NCBI GenBank assembly: GCA_004020875.1
Contig: SAPZ01000021.1
Location: 1 to 59,639 of the forward strand
DNA length: 59,639 nt
DNA from: Mesorhizobium sp.
GTDB lineage: Bacteria > Pseudomonadota > Alphaproteobacteria > Rhizobiales > Rhizobiaceae
Direction of reading: 5' to 3'
Shown piece by piece: positions 40,114 through 49,111 of the stretch. The notes below the pieces were generated by a model that did no database searches, was not told where the DNA came from, and was given only the letters and a program-made list of their open reading frames with translations. Within the stretch, counting starts at the first letter, position 1. Each line of letters begins with the position of its first letter. The position numbers were made by a program, and so were the translations under genes.

Positions 40114-42552
40114 TTACATCCGCGCCCTGGCCGAGGTCGGATCGTAGGGCGAGTCCGGAATCACCTGCGCGACCTTCCATTCGCCGAGGATCGCGACATC
40201 GAGCTTCGTGCCAGGCCTGGCAAAACGCCCGGGCAGCAGCGCCAGCGCCACGTCGTGCCCGAGCGCATAGCCATAGCCGCCGGAGGTGATGCGCCCGACC
40301 AGCTTGCCGTCGCTGTAGAGCCCCTCATTGGCTAAAGTGCTGGCGCCGTCCGTATCGATCCTGAGCGTCACCGAGCGGCGCTGGTCGTTGCGCTCCTTGT
40401 ATTCCAGCACCGCGTCACGCCCGACGAAGTCGCCCTTGTCGAGGCGGATGAAGCGCTCCAGTCCGCTCTCCAGTGCGTTGAGCTCGGGGTTCATGTCGCG
40501 ATACATGGCGCGATAGGATTTCTCGAGCCGGAGCGACTCCAGCGCATGCAGCCCCACCAGCCGCATGCCATGCTTGTCGCCTTCTCTCAGGATCGCATCG
40601 AGCAACTGCCGCTGGTAGGGCAGCGGATGGTAGAGCTCCCAGCCGAGCTCGCCCTCATAGTTGACGCGCAGCAGCCGCACATCGCTGGCCAGGGCCACGC
40701 TGCCGGTCCTGACGCCGAACCGGGGAAAGCTCTCGTTGGAAAGATCGATTTCGGTCAGCGGCTGCAGCACGTCTCGCGCCTTCGGGCCGACCACCGTGAA
40801 GCAGCCGCGGTCATTGGTGACGTTCCTCAGGCTCACGCCGCCATCGGCAGGGAGCAACCTCGACAAGTCGTCGAAGTTCCAGCGCTCGGCGCGCGGCGTT
40901 GAGATCAGGTAGAACAGGTCCTCGCCGAGACGCGCCACCATATACTCCGCCTGCACTCCACCGTTGGCCGTCAGATGATGCGCCAGCGTCACCTTGCCGA
41001 CTGAGGGCAGCCGATTGGCGATGATCCGGTCCAGCCATGCAGCCGCGCCCTTGCCCGACACCTCGAACTTGGTCATCGGCGTCATCTCGACAAGGCCCAC
41101 CGCGTTGCGCACCGCCAGCACCTCCTCGCCGACAAGATTGCCCTTGGGCGTCCAGCGCCAGCTATACTGGTCCTTGGCCTCGACGCCGTCGCGAGCGAAC
41201 CAGTTGGGCATCTCCCAGCCATTGAGCACGCCCCAGACCGCGCCGAGTTCCGTCAGCCGGTCATAGGAAGGCGCGGTCTTCTGCGGACGCGCAGCCGGCA
41301 TGTCCTGCCCCGGATACTTCTGCTCCGCATGCGTGCCCCAGGCCTCGCGGACCTTCTCGCGCGTCCATTCCTTGTTGGCGTAGTCGCCGAAGCGGCGCGG
41401 GTCGAGATCGGACGTGTCGAGGCTATTGCCGCCCTCGACGATCCGCTCCGACAGGTAATAGCCTATTGTCCCGCCCCACAGGATGCCGCCCGGCACGCCT
41501 TCGGCGAGCCACACATTGGGCAGGCCCCAGGCTGATCCCATCAGGGGCAGCTCGTCCGCCGTCATCTGGAAGGGCCCACGCACATTGGCCTTGATGCCGA
41601 CGCGACCGAGCGCCGGAACCAGCCGCAACGCCTGCTCCCAGTTCCACGACACCGCCTCGAAATCCTCTTCCAGCAGGTCGGCGCCGAACCAGGCGGGAAC
41701 GCCGTCCTCGGCGAACAGTTTGAGGTGCTCGGTGCGCTCGTAAGGGCCGAACATCAGCCCGTCGCCTTCCTCGCGCAGATAGCCCTCGAAGCCCTCGTCG
41801 CGCAGGATCGGCATTTCGGGCCGGCCGCCGCGCTTGCGCTCCACCACTTCCGGCACCGCTTCGGTGATCCAGTATTGGTGCAGGATCGGTATCGCCGGGA
41901 TGTCGAGACCGAGCAGCGCGCCGGTCTGGCGCGCGTAATTGCCGGTGGCGCAAATCACATGCTCGCAGGTGATGTTGCCCTGGTTGGTCTCGACCAGCCA
42001 CTCGCCGCCAGGCGTCCGCCTGAAGCCCGTAACTTCGGTGTTGAGATAGACTTTGGCGCCAAGATCGCGCGCGCCCTTGGCCATGGCATGCGTCACGTCG
42101 GCCGGCGCGATATGCCCGTCATCGGGATGGTAGAGCGCGCCCAACATCTCCTTGTTGTCGAGCAGCGGCCAGAGCTTTCGCGCTTCGTCGGGCGTCAGCA
42201 GATGCGCCCGCATGCCCTGCACCTCGGCGACGCTCATATAGCTTTTGAATTCATCGAGCCGGTCCCGTGAATTGGCGATGCGCAACTGGCCGCATTTGTG
42301 CCAGCCCACCGGCTGTCCGGTCTCGGCCTCCAGCCCCTCATAAATCTCGATTGTCTTGTTGATCATGCGCCCGACATTGATGTTGCGGGCATAGGAGGGG
42401 ATCAGCCCCGCCGCGTGCCAAGTCGAGCCGGCGGTCAGTTGCGTGCGCTCCAGCAGCGCCACGTCGGTCCAGCCGCGCTTGGCCAGGCCATAGAGGATAC
42501 CAGCGCCAACGCACCCTCCGCCAACGATCACTACCCGCGCATGTGTCTGCAT
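40114..42552 (-). CDS. Dimethylglycine/sarcosine dehydrogenase-like FAD enzyme
   Basis: An 812-aa two-part enzyme. Residues 1-400 are a DAO-type FAD domain (VVIVGGGCVGAGILYGLAKRG Rossmann start, and STWHAAGLIPSY, where His is the usual covalent FAD attachment site). Residues about 420-800 are a GcvT-like tetrahydrofolate domain (GCFTVVGPKARDVL, GELGWELYHP, RLEKSYRAMYRDM, DFVGRDA). It would oxidatively remove N-methyl groups with folate as acceptor. With the HpbD-like epimerase gene downstream it suggests catabolism of proline-type betaines. The substrate is inferred. Confidence 0.85.
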   Translation of the reverse strand: MQTHARVVIVGGGCVGAGILYGLAKRGWTDVALLERTQLTAGSTWHAAGLIPSYARNINVGRMINKTIEIYEGLEAETGQPVGWHKCGQLRIANSRDRLDEFKSYMSVAEVQGMRAHLLTPDEARKLWPLLDNKEMLGALYHPDDGHIAPADVTHAMAKGARDLGAKVYLNTEVTGFRRTPGGEWLVETNQGNITCEHVICATGNYARQTGALLGLDIPAIPILHQYWITEAVPEVVERKRGGRPEMPILRDEGFEGYLREEGDGLMFGPYERTEHLKLFAEDGVPAWFGADLLEEDFEAVSWNWEQALRLVPALGRVGIKANVRGPFQMTADELPLMGSAWGLPNVWLAEGVPGGILWGGTIGYYLSERIVEGGNSLDTSDLDPRRFGDYANKEWTREKVREAWGTHAEQKYPGQDMPAARPQKTAPSYDRLTELGAVWGVLNGWEMPNWFARDGVEAKDQYSWRWTPKGNLVGEEVLAVRNAVGLVEMTPMTKFEVSGKGAAAWLDRIIANRLPSVGKVTLAHHLTANGGVQAEYMVARLGEDLFYLISTPRAERWNFDDLSRLLPADGGVSLRNVTNDRGCFTVVGPKARDVLQPLTEIDLSNESFPRFGVRTGSVALASDVRLLRVNYEGELGWELYHPLPYQRQLLDAILREGDKHGMRLVGLHALESLRLEKSYRAMYRDMNPELNALESGLERFIRLDKGDFVGRDAVLEYKERNDQRRSVTLRIDTDGASTLANEGLYSDGKLVGRITSGGYGYALGHDVALALLPGRFARPGTKLDVAILGEWKVAQVIPDSPYDPTSARARM

Positions 42553-42698
42553 CAAACCACCAAGTTTTTCGACGAGCCGAGAACAACCGCGATCGAAGCT
42601 ACAGGGGGTGATCGGCGCTGTAACGTCTTCAAAAATTAGGGGTCATGATAAGCTGGATTTATGCAGTGGTGTGCCGCCCGGGCTGCGGGCGGCGGCAG

Positions 42699-43781
42699 TC
42701 ACTGAGCTTGCCCATCCTGCGCCGTCTCGTCCTTGAAGTCGACCTTCGTTCCCGGCTTGACCATGGCGGCGAGGTCTTCGGCGTCCCAGTTGGTCATCCG
42801 GATGCAGCCATGCGAGAAGGTGGTGCCGATCTTGCCCGGATCGGGTGTGCCGTGAATGCCGTAGCTCTCGATCGAGAGGTCGATCCACACCGATCCGACG
42901 GGATTGTTGGGTCCCTTGGCGATGGTGAAGGGGTGCTTGGTCTTCACTCCCTTGAAGGCAAATTTCGGATTGTAGTGATAGGTCGGATCGTGCACCACGC
43001 GCCTGACCTCGGCCGCGCCGCTCGGCGCCGGTTTTTCCTCGCTGCCGATCGAGGCCGGGTAGACGGCAATCGCCTTGCCGGCTGCATCGAGGGCGCGCAC
43101 CTGGCGCGATGCCTTGTCCACCTCGAAGCTGGCTATCGGTGAAGGCGGATCGCCGCGGGCGACGTCGGGCACGACCAGGTTCGCGCCGGCCTTGTTGAAC
43201 CCGGCGCGGGGGTTGAGCACCCCCAGCAATTGTTCGCTGATATGGAACTGCTCGGCCAGCTTCTCCCGCGCGTTACGATAACCGAGGCGCTTGAGATGCG
43301 CCATGCTCTCCATGCGGGCCGGGATGCGCCTGGTGAAGGGGCCGCGCACATCCTTCGCGGTGGTCTCATAGGTCGTCATCACCGGACCGGCGAAAGTGGC
43401 CGCGAGCTTGTCCCAGGTTTCCCGCGTGAGCTTGCCGTCGGAGGGCAGTCCGTTCGCCGCCTGGAAGGCCGCGACCGCCTTGGTGAAGTTCTGCGATGCG
43501 CGGCCGTCGATCAGTCCGGGCGAGAAGCGGGCGCGGTCCAGAAGCACCTGTGCCTTGAGCAGCATGGGGCTGACGCCTTTTGGTTCGCCTTCGCTGAATT
43601 GCGCTTGATTGACCGCGTCGGGTTGCAGCCTCGCTGCCTGCGTCACGCCGCACGCGATGCCGAGCGCCACCGCCACGACAACAAGGAACCTGACCATCGA
43701 CGTCACTCCGGAACCGCGACCAAAGCGCGTCGCGATCCTTCGGATTCGCTCCATGCGCTTTAGGTCTTTGATGTTACGCAT
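42699..43781 (-). CDS. L,D-transpeptidase (YkuD) with peptidoglycan-binding domain
   Basis: A 360-aa envelope enzyme. From ATG 43781 (GGAGAAGGAC upstream) a basic N-terminus precedes the membrane segment MVRFLVVVAVALGIACGV. Residues about 65-120 are a PG_binding_1 domain (LLDRARFSPGLIDGRASQNF). The YkuD domain (about 220-350) ends with HGTPDPGKIG and the catalytic TTFSHGCIRMTNWDAEDL (Cys). It forms 3-3 crosslinks or attaches proteins to peptidoglycan in the periplasm. A start at 43820 is possible. Confidence 0.9.
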   Translation of the reverse strand: MRNIKDLKRMERIRRIATRFGRGSGVTSMVRFLVVVAVALGIACGVTQAARLQPDAVNQAQFSEGEPKGVSPMLLKAQVLLDRARFSPGLIDGRASQNFTKAVAAFQAANGLPSDGKLTRETWDKLAATFAGPVMTTYETTAKDVRGPFTRRIPARMESMAHLKRLGYRNAREKLAEQFHISEQLLGVLNPRAGFNKAGANLVVPDVARGDPPSPIASFEVDKASRQVRALDAAGKAIAVYPASIGSEEKPAPSGAAEVRRVVHDPTYHYNPKFAFKGVKTKHPFTIAKGPNNPVGSVWIDLSIESYGIHGTPDPGKIGTTFSHGCIRMTNWDAEDLAAMVKPGTKVDFKDETAQDGQAQ

Positions 43782-43960
43782 GTCCTTCTCCCGTAACCGG
43801 GTACCATTTTCGGGAGACATGCTTTAGGACCTGCCTCTATGACGCGGCAGCCCCGATCTGGTTCCTATCAAAGCGCAACGTGAAGATCGTCGCGAGTGCT
43901 CGCCACCGGCGATCGCGACTGAGAGGCAATGAGGCGGCGCTGGCCGCCGCCTCACTCACG

Positions 43961-44245
43961 TCAGGCATGTTTTGGGTGAGCACTTCCAAGCATGGGGGGA
44001 ATGGATCCATCCTCGATGAGGATGTCCTTCTTGCGCGCAAAGGCGACGAAAACGCCCCTCGCTGTTTCCGCATCGACATCCCCGGCGAGCGCGGCCCTGC
44101 AGGCACGGATGGCCGCCTTCTGCTCGGGGCTGTTGCCGCACCAGTCGATGGCGAATTGATAGGCGTCCACGACGGTGTTCAACTGACGCGGAAAGCCCAG
44201 CCCTACCCAAACCCGGATTGGTTTTTCGAATGGTTTGGCGAACAT
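43961..44245 (-). CDS. DUF982 protein, paralogue A
   Basis: A 94-aa protein of the DUF982 family, which is expanded in rhizobia. It opens with KPIRVWVGLGFPRQLNTVVDA and continues as a helical bundle (AIRACRAALAGDVDAETARG). It lies 26 bp after the DUF982 gene at 44272 and probably shares its transcript. Function is unknown. Confidence 0.78.
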   Translation of the reverse strand: MFAKPFEKPIRVWVGLGFPRQLNTVVDAYQFAIDWCGNSPEQKAAIRACRAALAGDVDAETARGVFVAFARKKDILIEDGSIPPMLGSAHPKHA

Positions 44246-44271
44246 CGCAAACTCCTCGATCCGCCACGATG

Positions 44272-44574
44272 CTAGGCGGTCAGACCGCCGCCCTTGCGGC
44301 CTTTGCCGATCATCCAGGGCAGGGTGGTGCTCACGTCTTCATGGATTCTGGCAGACCTCGCGAAACCGCAGAATGCCTCTCTGGCCGCTGTCAGCGGAAA
44401 ACCGCTGTCGAATGCCCGCTGGCAGGCGCGCAGCGCCGTTTCATAGATCGGCCCACGCCGGTTCTTCGGCCATTCATAGAGGAATTCCAGAGCGTCCTCG
44501 AGGCACGCGATCTCCTGGACGAGGCTGTTTCCGCTCTTGACGAAAACAGGGCTGTCGAACATCCGATCGTTCAT
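44272..44574 (-). CDS. DUF982 protein, paralogue B
   Basis: A 100-aa DUF982 protein: DSPVFVKSGNSLVQEIACLE, ALEFLYEWPKNRRGPIYETA, then LRACQRAFDSGFPLTAAREA. ATG 44574 has GGAGGAT 6 nt upstream; the frame is open further upstream but the extension has no family match. It is first of a two-gene DUF982 unit. Confidence 0.78.
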   Translation of the reverse strand: MNDRMFDSPVFVKSGNSLVQEIACLEDALEFLYEWPKNRRGPIYETALRACQRAFDSGFPLTAAREAFCGFARSARIHEDVSTTLPWMIGKGRKGGGLTA

Positions 44575-44771
44575 AAGATCCTCCAAGTCGAACGAACAAT
44601 TTGAGTTTGATAGGGCGGGACCGCGGCGGTCCGTGCCCGACTTCGATATGGGTTTACGAGTTTGAACCGTCAAGGACTTGGCGGATGCGCTCATGTCCCA
44701 TTCCTCAGGCCCGATGTTCGGCGTGTCGAGCAGTCGAACAGCCAGCATTCGGGCCACCGGCAGCGGCCTTC
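44575..44771. other. Short gap, no gene recognised
   Basis: About 200 bp. The open extension of the DUF982 frame into it (an ATG near 44694) is not supported by family length. Confidence 0.4.
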
Positions 44772-44999
44772 TTACCGACTGGAATTGAGCTTTTTGATAC
44801 GCCCCTTGTCCAGCCGGAACACGCCGTCGGTGCCGCCTTGCTGCTCGAAGTCGGTTTGAAGCTCGTCCCACGTGCCGAGATACGCACCGCACTCGGCGCA
44901 ATGGATCGGTGTTGTGGGTTGGGCATCGGCTGGAATGTTCAAACGGATGACGCCGCAAAACGGGCATTCCAATTTGTGGTCCAGATACTGGGTGGTCAT
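44772..44999 (-). CDS. Small zinc-ribbon protein (75 aa)
   Basis: Two Cys pairs, CPFC (in HKLECPFCGVIRL) and CAEC (in PIHCAECGAYLGTWDEL), define a zinc ribbon. The tail is FRLDKGRIKKLNSSR. It may bind nucleic acid or protein. The start is ATG 44999. Function is unknown. Confidence 0.72.
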   Translation of the reverse strand: MTTQYLDHKLECPFCGVIRLNIPADAQPTTPIHCAECGAYLGTWDELQTDFEQQGGTDGVFRLDKGRIKKLNSSR

Positions 45000-45149
45000 G
45001 ACCGTTCAGCATCGCGCAAACGGCATGCCCGTGCAAGCCAACGGACTTCGACGAGCCGCTGCCTGGTTCGGCACGGTTTTTGAAACCACAAGCCGCGAAG
45101 CGCCTTCACTGTCGCGGAGGCCGGCAGAACATGCGCTGCATTCCGCCGG

Positions 45150-45350
45150 TCACATACGACCTGAAGCGGACGTCTGAACACGCGCCCTTATGATCCGGGC
45201 TTCTCGCAAAAGCGACGGCCGGTCGCGCCCGACAGCCTTTATCAGCCGCCTGGCCTGAGCGTCGGAAATGCCGGTTTTTTGCTTCAGCAGAATGACGAGC
45301 TGCTTGTCGTCAATTCGACCATGGGAACTGCCTTCACCAGGTTCAGTCAT
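45150..45350 (-). CDS. DUF3606-like small protein (66 aa)
   Basis: RIDDKQLVILLKQKTGISDA followed by QARRLIKAVGRDRPSLLREA is the helical module seen also at 47837-48037 and at the C-terminus of 38437-38760. GGAGGAT lies 8 nt before the ATG at 45350. Function is unknown; related proteins are often stress-induced. Confidence 0.65.
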   Translation of the reverse strand: MTEPGEGSSHGRIDDKQLVILLKQKTGISDAQARRLIKAVGRDRPSLLREARIIRARVQTSASGRM

Positions 45351-45435
45351 ATCGAGAATCCTCCTTCCAACCGAACTGGGAAAACCGTCGAAAGTTTCAT
45401 CGCGGCCTCGCTTTGGCTGGCCGCTTCGCTGCGCG

Positions 45436-45639
45436 TCATCTGCCCAGCGGTCTTCGCGACAGCTCCGCCAGTTCCCGCTCGTCGGTGATCCCCGCCATGT
45501 AGTTCGCGATGATGCGCAAGGCTCGTCGCTCGCGCTGCTCCTCGGTTTCATTGACATGGGCGCCGAGTTCAAGGACGCGGCCAAGAAAGTTCACCTCGTC
45601 GGGCAGGAATGCGCCTTTCGACAGTCTCGTAATCGGCAT
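45436..45639 (-). CDS. Small hypothetical protein (67 aa)
   Basis: A charged helical protein: PITRLSKGAFLPDEVNFLGR, ETEEQRERRALRIIANYMAG, then ITDERELAELSRR. GGAGGAGAC precedes the ATG at 45639 closely, a strong start. Function is unknown. Confidence 0.65.
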   Translation of the reverse strand: MPITRLSKGAFLPDEVNFLGRVLELGAHVNETEEQRERRALRIIANYMAGITDERELAELSRRPLGR

Positions 45640-45813
45640 GTCTCCTCCTCCGCGCCCCAGCCCAAGGACGCCCGACCGGCGGACATGCTGGTGACACAAC
45701 CACCGCCGACCGGGCCTGCCAACCCCAACGTTCTGGCACGACCATCCTGGATGTTTGTTGATGATTCCGCCCTAACCCAGGTGAATCGTAGCGCGAAACT
45801 CTTCGCGCCGAAC

Positions 45814-47154
45814 CTAGAGCTGCGTGTGCAGCTTGCTCGCAAGCCAATCGGTGACTTTCTCGGTCAGCGGGCGCGCCTGCCATTCCGCCAGGCTGATTTG
45901 CCTCGACCGTTTCAGGTCCTCGTTGAACAAGTCGATCTGCGTGTGCGCAAAATCCTTGCCGTAGACATTGAGGCTGGCTTCGTCATTCAGGCGCAAAGAG
46001 CGCTCGTCCAGATTGGTGGAACCGAAGCTTGCCCAGACGTCGTCGACAATGAGCAGTTTGGGGTGATACATCGTCGGCTGAAACTCGTAGATGCGCACGC
46101 CCGCTTCCAGCAGTTCTCCCCAGAAGTGGCGCGAGCCCTTTCGCACGATGGGCACATCGGTCAGTGAATTGGGCACGATGACGTCGACGGCCACGCCTCT
46201 CTTCCTGGCGTCGAGTATCTGCTGCAGCCCAATTTCGTCCGGCACGAAATAGGCCATGCCGATGCGCAGATGATCCTTGGCCGCGGCGATCGCGGCCAGC
46301 ATCATCAGCTCCATGTTCTCGGAGCCGTTCGGTTGCGATGAAAGGATCAGCTGGGCGCTAAGCGCGCCTGCGGGTTCGGGTGGCGGATAGAATTTCTCTC
46401 CTTGCAATGTTTCGCCCGCGGTCTCCAGCCAGTTCTCGGCGAAGGCTGCCTGGAAGGCGCCCACCGAAGGTCCTTCAATCCGATAATGCGTGTCACGCCA
46501 CTCGTTCGGATTGCGCGCATTGCCCAGCCAGTTGTCCGCGATGCCGACCCCGCCGGTGAACGCCACCCGCCCGTCCACGATGAGCAGCTTGCGGTGCGTC
46601 CGATTGTTCACCCGGTCAAGCGTATACCAGTATACGGGGCGGTAGCGCTGGAACCGCACCCCGGCGCCCGTCATGATGTGGATCAGGTTCTCGTCGAAAG
46701 GCAGGCTGCCGAGCCAGTCGACCAGCACTCGGACCTCGATGCCTTCGCGGGCTTTCGCGGCCAGCGCCGTGGCGAACTGATAACCGACCGAGCCCGACCA
46801 GTAAATGTAGGTTTCCATGTCGACGCTGGATCGGGCCGCGCCAATCGCTTGCAGCATCGCCGGAAAAATCTCGTCGCCGTTGACGAGGGTTTGCACGGCG
46901 TTCTGCTCGAACATCTGCCCTTGCGAATAGCTGCTCATGCTTTGCACGAATTGCGGATCCGCGGCGTCGAAACGGTGCGGAACGATCGTGCGGATGACAC
47001 GCGGCTCCGGGGTGAGGTTTACCGCGGCCAGCGTGGCAATCGCGGCGGCGACGGCCACGGCGACATATTTGAGGATGTCGAGCCAATAGCCGGCCTTGCG
47101 CCCGGCAGCGAGTGCTCCGCTGGCCAGCAGCGCTCTAAAGCCCTGAGCCTTCAC
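45814..47154 (-). CDS. Cardiolipin synthase-like phospholipase D protein
   Basis: A 446-aa membrane enzyme with an N-terminal transmembrane helix (ILKYVAVAVAAAIATLAAV). Two HKD motifs are intact: NRTHRKLLIVDGRVAFTGG (about residue 205) and MYHPKLLIVDDVWASFGSTN (about residue 375). PLD-type cardiolipin synthases condense phosphatidylglycerol. A weak sigma-EcfG-like sequence (GGAAC, 16 bp, CATT at 47215-47191) lies upstream. It sits among stress-type small genes. Confidence 0.86.
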   Translation of the reverse strand: MKAQGFRALLASGALAAGRKAGYWLDILKYVAVAVAAAIATLAAVNLTPEPRVIRTIVPHRFDAADPQFVQSMSSYSQGQMFEQNAVQTLVNGDEIFPAMLQAIGAARSSVDMETYIYWSGSVGYQFATALAAKAREGIEVRVLVDWLGSLPFDENLIHIMTGAGVRFQRYRPVYWYTLDRVNNRTHRKLLIVDGRVAFTGGVGIADNWLGNARNPNEWRDTHYRIEGPSVGAFQAAFAENWLETAGETLQGEKFYPPPEPAGALSAQLILSSQPNGSENMELMMLAAIAAAKDHLRIGMAYFVPDEIGLQQILDARKRGVAVDVIVPNSLTDVPIVRKGSRHFWGELLEAGVRIYEFQPTMYHPKLLIVDDVWASFGSTNLDERSLRLNDEASLNVYGKDFAHTQIDLFNEDLKRSRQISLAEWQARPLTEKVTDWLASKLHTQL

Positions 47155-47343
47155 GTCTTTCGCCTGCGGTCAGTTTCTCCCAACAGCAAGAATGTTCGAC
47201 CGTGATTCAGGTTCCCGGCCGACATGCGCGAGCCCCGACCGGCGCTTGGTCAGCCGATCCCCGGCTCGCCGCTCACCATCGGCCGAGCGCTGCATCCTTT
47301 GCGACCAATCGGCGTTGAAGAAGATCATCGAGGATGCTCTTGC

Positions 47344-47697
47344 ATGGATATCAAGCTGGAACAGCCCGTAGCCGAAGCCTCGCCGGAGGCCGACATGCTC
47401 GTGAACAAAACCGCCCACTTCGTGGAGGAATGGATCAATGAGCATAAGACCGAACCCCGCGTCTCGATGCCGCCCGAGATAGTCGCCGCTGAACTGGCCG
47501 ATCAGTGCATCGCCGACGCCGAAAGCCAAGGCATAGGGCCTGACGAGATCAGCGAGGAAGTGGGCGACCTCAAGGAATACATCGCCGAGACCGTGCTGGA
47601 GGAGCAGCGCGATGGCGGCGGCGATGATCATGGCTCGATTGCGCCTGCACCGTCCGCCGCTGGAAACGGGGAGACGAATGCCGAAATTCCGTTTTGA
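47344..47697 (+). CDS. DUF768 protein
   Basis: A 117-aa acidic protein: VNKTAHFVEEWINEHKTEP, RVSMPPEIVAAELADQCIAD, EVGDLKEYIAETVLEEQ. This is the DUF768 pattern restricted largely to rhizobia. The tail is low-complexity. The start is ATG 47344. The stop overlaps the next frame by 20 bp. Function is unknown. Confidence 0.75.
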   Translation: MDIKLEQPVAEASPEADMLVNKTAHFVEEWINEHKTEPRVSMPPEIVAAELADQCIADAESQGIGPDEISEEVGDLKEYIAETVLEEQRDGGGDDHGSIAPAPSAAGNGETNAEIPF

Positions 47698-48043
47698 ATT
47701 CCTCGAATCCGCGGCGCAGCCGCCGATCCACGTCGAGATGGAAAATCTCGAAACGGCGAAAGCCGAGACCAAACGGGCTGCGGCTCGCGTCGATATCCGG
47801 GGCTATGAACATTTGCTTCAGGTCGGCAGGCGAGCCTTAGTCGTCGCCCTTGTAGGTCTTGGCGGCTTCCTCGATCTTGCGCCAGTCGTTGCCATAGCGG
47901 CGTACAAGTTCCCGCGCCTGCGCAGGCGACACCCCTTGCGTCTCGACGACGTGCTTCACTTCCGTTTCTTCGCCCTTCAGCGGACGCGAGCGCGGCCGCC
48001 TGGCGTGTCTGACCGTCGCTGTTCTTTGTCTCGCCATGAATGA
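47678..48043 (+). pseudogene. DUF6894-like gene, probably truncated or shifted
   Basis: The first ~45 residues (PKFRFEFLESAAQPPIHVEM, then ENLETAKAETKRAAARVDIR) look like the start of a small DUF6894-type protein. From about 47815 the frame runs antisense through the gene at 47837-48037 and its residues turn into Arg/Leu-rich shadow sequence. A disrupted 3' end is the simplest reading. The 20-bp overlap with the DUF768 gene suggests former coupling. Confidence 0.4.
47837..48037 (-). CDS. DUF3606-like small protein (66 aa)
   Basis: A basic N-terminus (RQRTATVRHARRPRSRPLKG) followed by the helical module VKHVVETQGVSPAQARELVR, RYGNDWRKIEEAAKTYK. The same module recurs twice in the window. It may contact DNA through the basic arm. 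Function is unknown. Confidence 0.68.
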   Translation of the reverse strand: MARQRTATVRHARRPRSRPLKGEETEVKHVVETQGVSPAQARELVRRYGNDWRKIEEAAKTYKGDD

Positions 48044-48099
48044 CCCTCTCTCGGATCGGTATCAACCGCGGAGCCGAAGGAAGGTTTCCTGAGGCCACG

Positions 48100-48987
48100 T
48101 CAGCCCGGGCCGATCTCGGAAAACAGCCAGTCGCGAAATGCCTTCACCTTGCGCTGGCGGATCGCTTCCGGGGGGTAGACCAGATAGAAGCTGGAGACGG
48201 CCTTCAGCGCGTGGTCGAACGGCCGCACCAGCCTGCCGGTGGCAAGGTCGGCGGAAACCAGCATGGTGCGGCCGAGCACCACGCCTTCACCCTGGACGGC
48301 CGATTCCACCGCGAAGGTGGCGGAATCGAAGGTGAGCCCGCTGTTGGGGTCGACGCCTTCGACGCCGGCGCTGGCCAGCCATGCCGCCCAGTCGATGCGG
48401 TAGCCGTCGCGGATGAGCGTGTGGTGCTTGAGGTCTTGCGGGTGCCTGAGCGGATGCGGCCCTTCCAACAGCTTCGGGCTGCAGACGGGAAACACTTCCT
48501 CGCCGGTGAGGAATTCCGACGTCAGCCCGTGATAGCGGCCGCCGCCATATCGTATGGCGACGTCGATGCCGTCGCCGCGGAAATTGGTGAGCCGGCCGGT
48601 GGTCGACACGCGTACGTCGATGTCGCCATGCGCGCGGTGAAAACGATAGAGCCTCGGCACGAGCCACTTGCCGGCGAAGCCGTCGGAGGTGCTGACGTTG
48701 AGCGTCGAGCCGGAGTGGCGCGAGGTTGCGGTCTGCGTCGCCAGCGCGAGCTGGTCGAGCGTCTCGCGCACCGCGACCGCATAGGGCTCGCCGACCGGAG
48801 TGAGCCGCACCGAGCGCGTCGCGCGCTCGAAGAGCTGCACGCCGAGTTGATCCTCCAGATGTTTTATCGCCCGGCTGATCGCGCCATGCGTGAGGTTGAG
48901 CTCATCCGCGGCCCTGGAAAAATTCAAATGCCGTGCGGCGGCCTCGAAGGCCGGCAAGGCGTTGAGTGGCGGCAGTCTGCGGGTCAT
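48100..48987 (-). CDS. LysR-family regulator, GcvA-like
   Basis: A 295-aa LysR regulator: RRLPPLNALPAFEAAARHLN, then FSRAADELNLTHGAISRAIK is the winged HTH. The effector domain (about 90-295) has LNVSTSDGFAGKWLVPRLYR, the GcvA/AmpR-type pattern. ATG 48987 is chosen over TTG 48993. It is divergent from the VOC-SDR gene pair, which it may control from the 124-bp spacer. Confidence 0.9.
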   Translation of the reverse strand: MTRRLPPLNALPAFEAAARHLNFSRAADELNLTHGAISRAIKHLEDQLGVQLFERATRSVRLTPVGEPYAVAVRETLDQLALATQTATSRHSGSTLNVSTSDGFAGKWLVPRLYRFHRAHGDIDVRVSTTGRLTNFRGDGIDVAIRYGGGRYHGLTSEFLTGEEVFPVCSPKLLEGPHPLRHPQDLKHHTLIRDGYRIDWAAWLASAGVEGVDPNSGLTFDSATFAVESAVQGEGVVLGRTMLVSADLATGRLVRPFDHALKAVSSFYLVYPPEAIRQRKVKAFRDWLFSEIGPG

Positions 48988-49111
48988 GGCCAAGACATTT
49001 GTGAGTTATGGTAACAAATACTTGCCAAACTTTGGTTTGTCCATCGAGCTTTTTCCAGCCAAAAATCCTCACAGAACTTGTGATCAAAACTCACCAACGT
49101 GCGAGGACGCA

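Noticed and set aside
48038..48100. Sigma-EcfG-like GGAAAC ... CGGTT before the DUF3606 gene at 47837
   Set aside because: The -35 has an inserted base relative to GGAAC, so the match is too weak.
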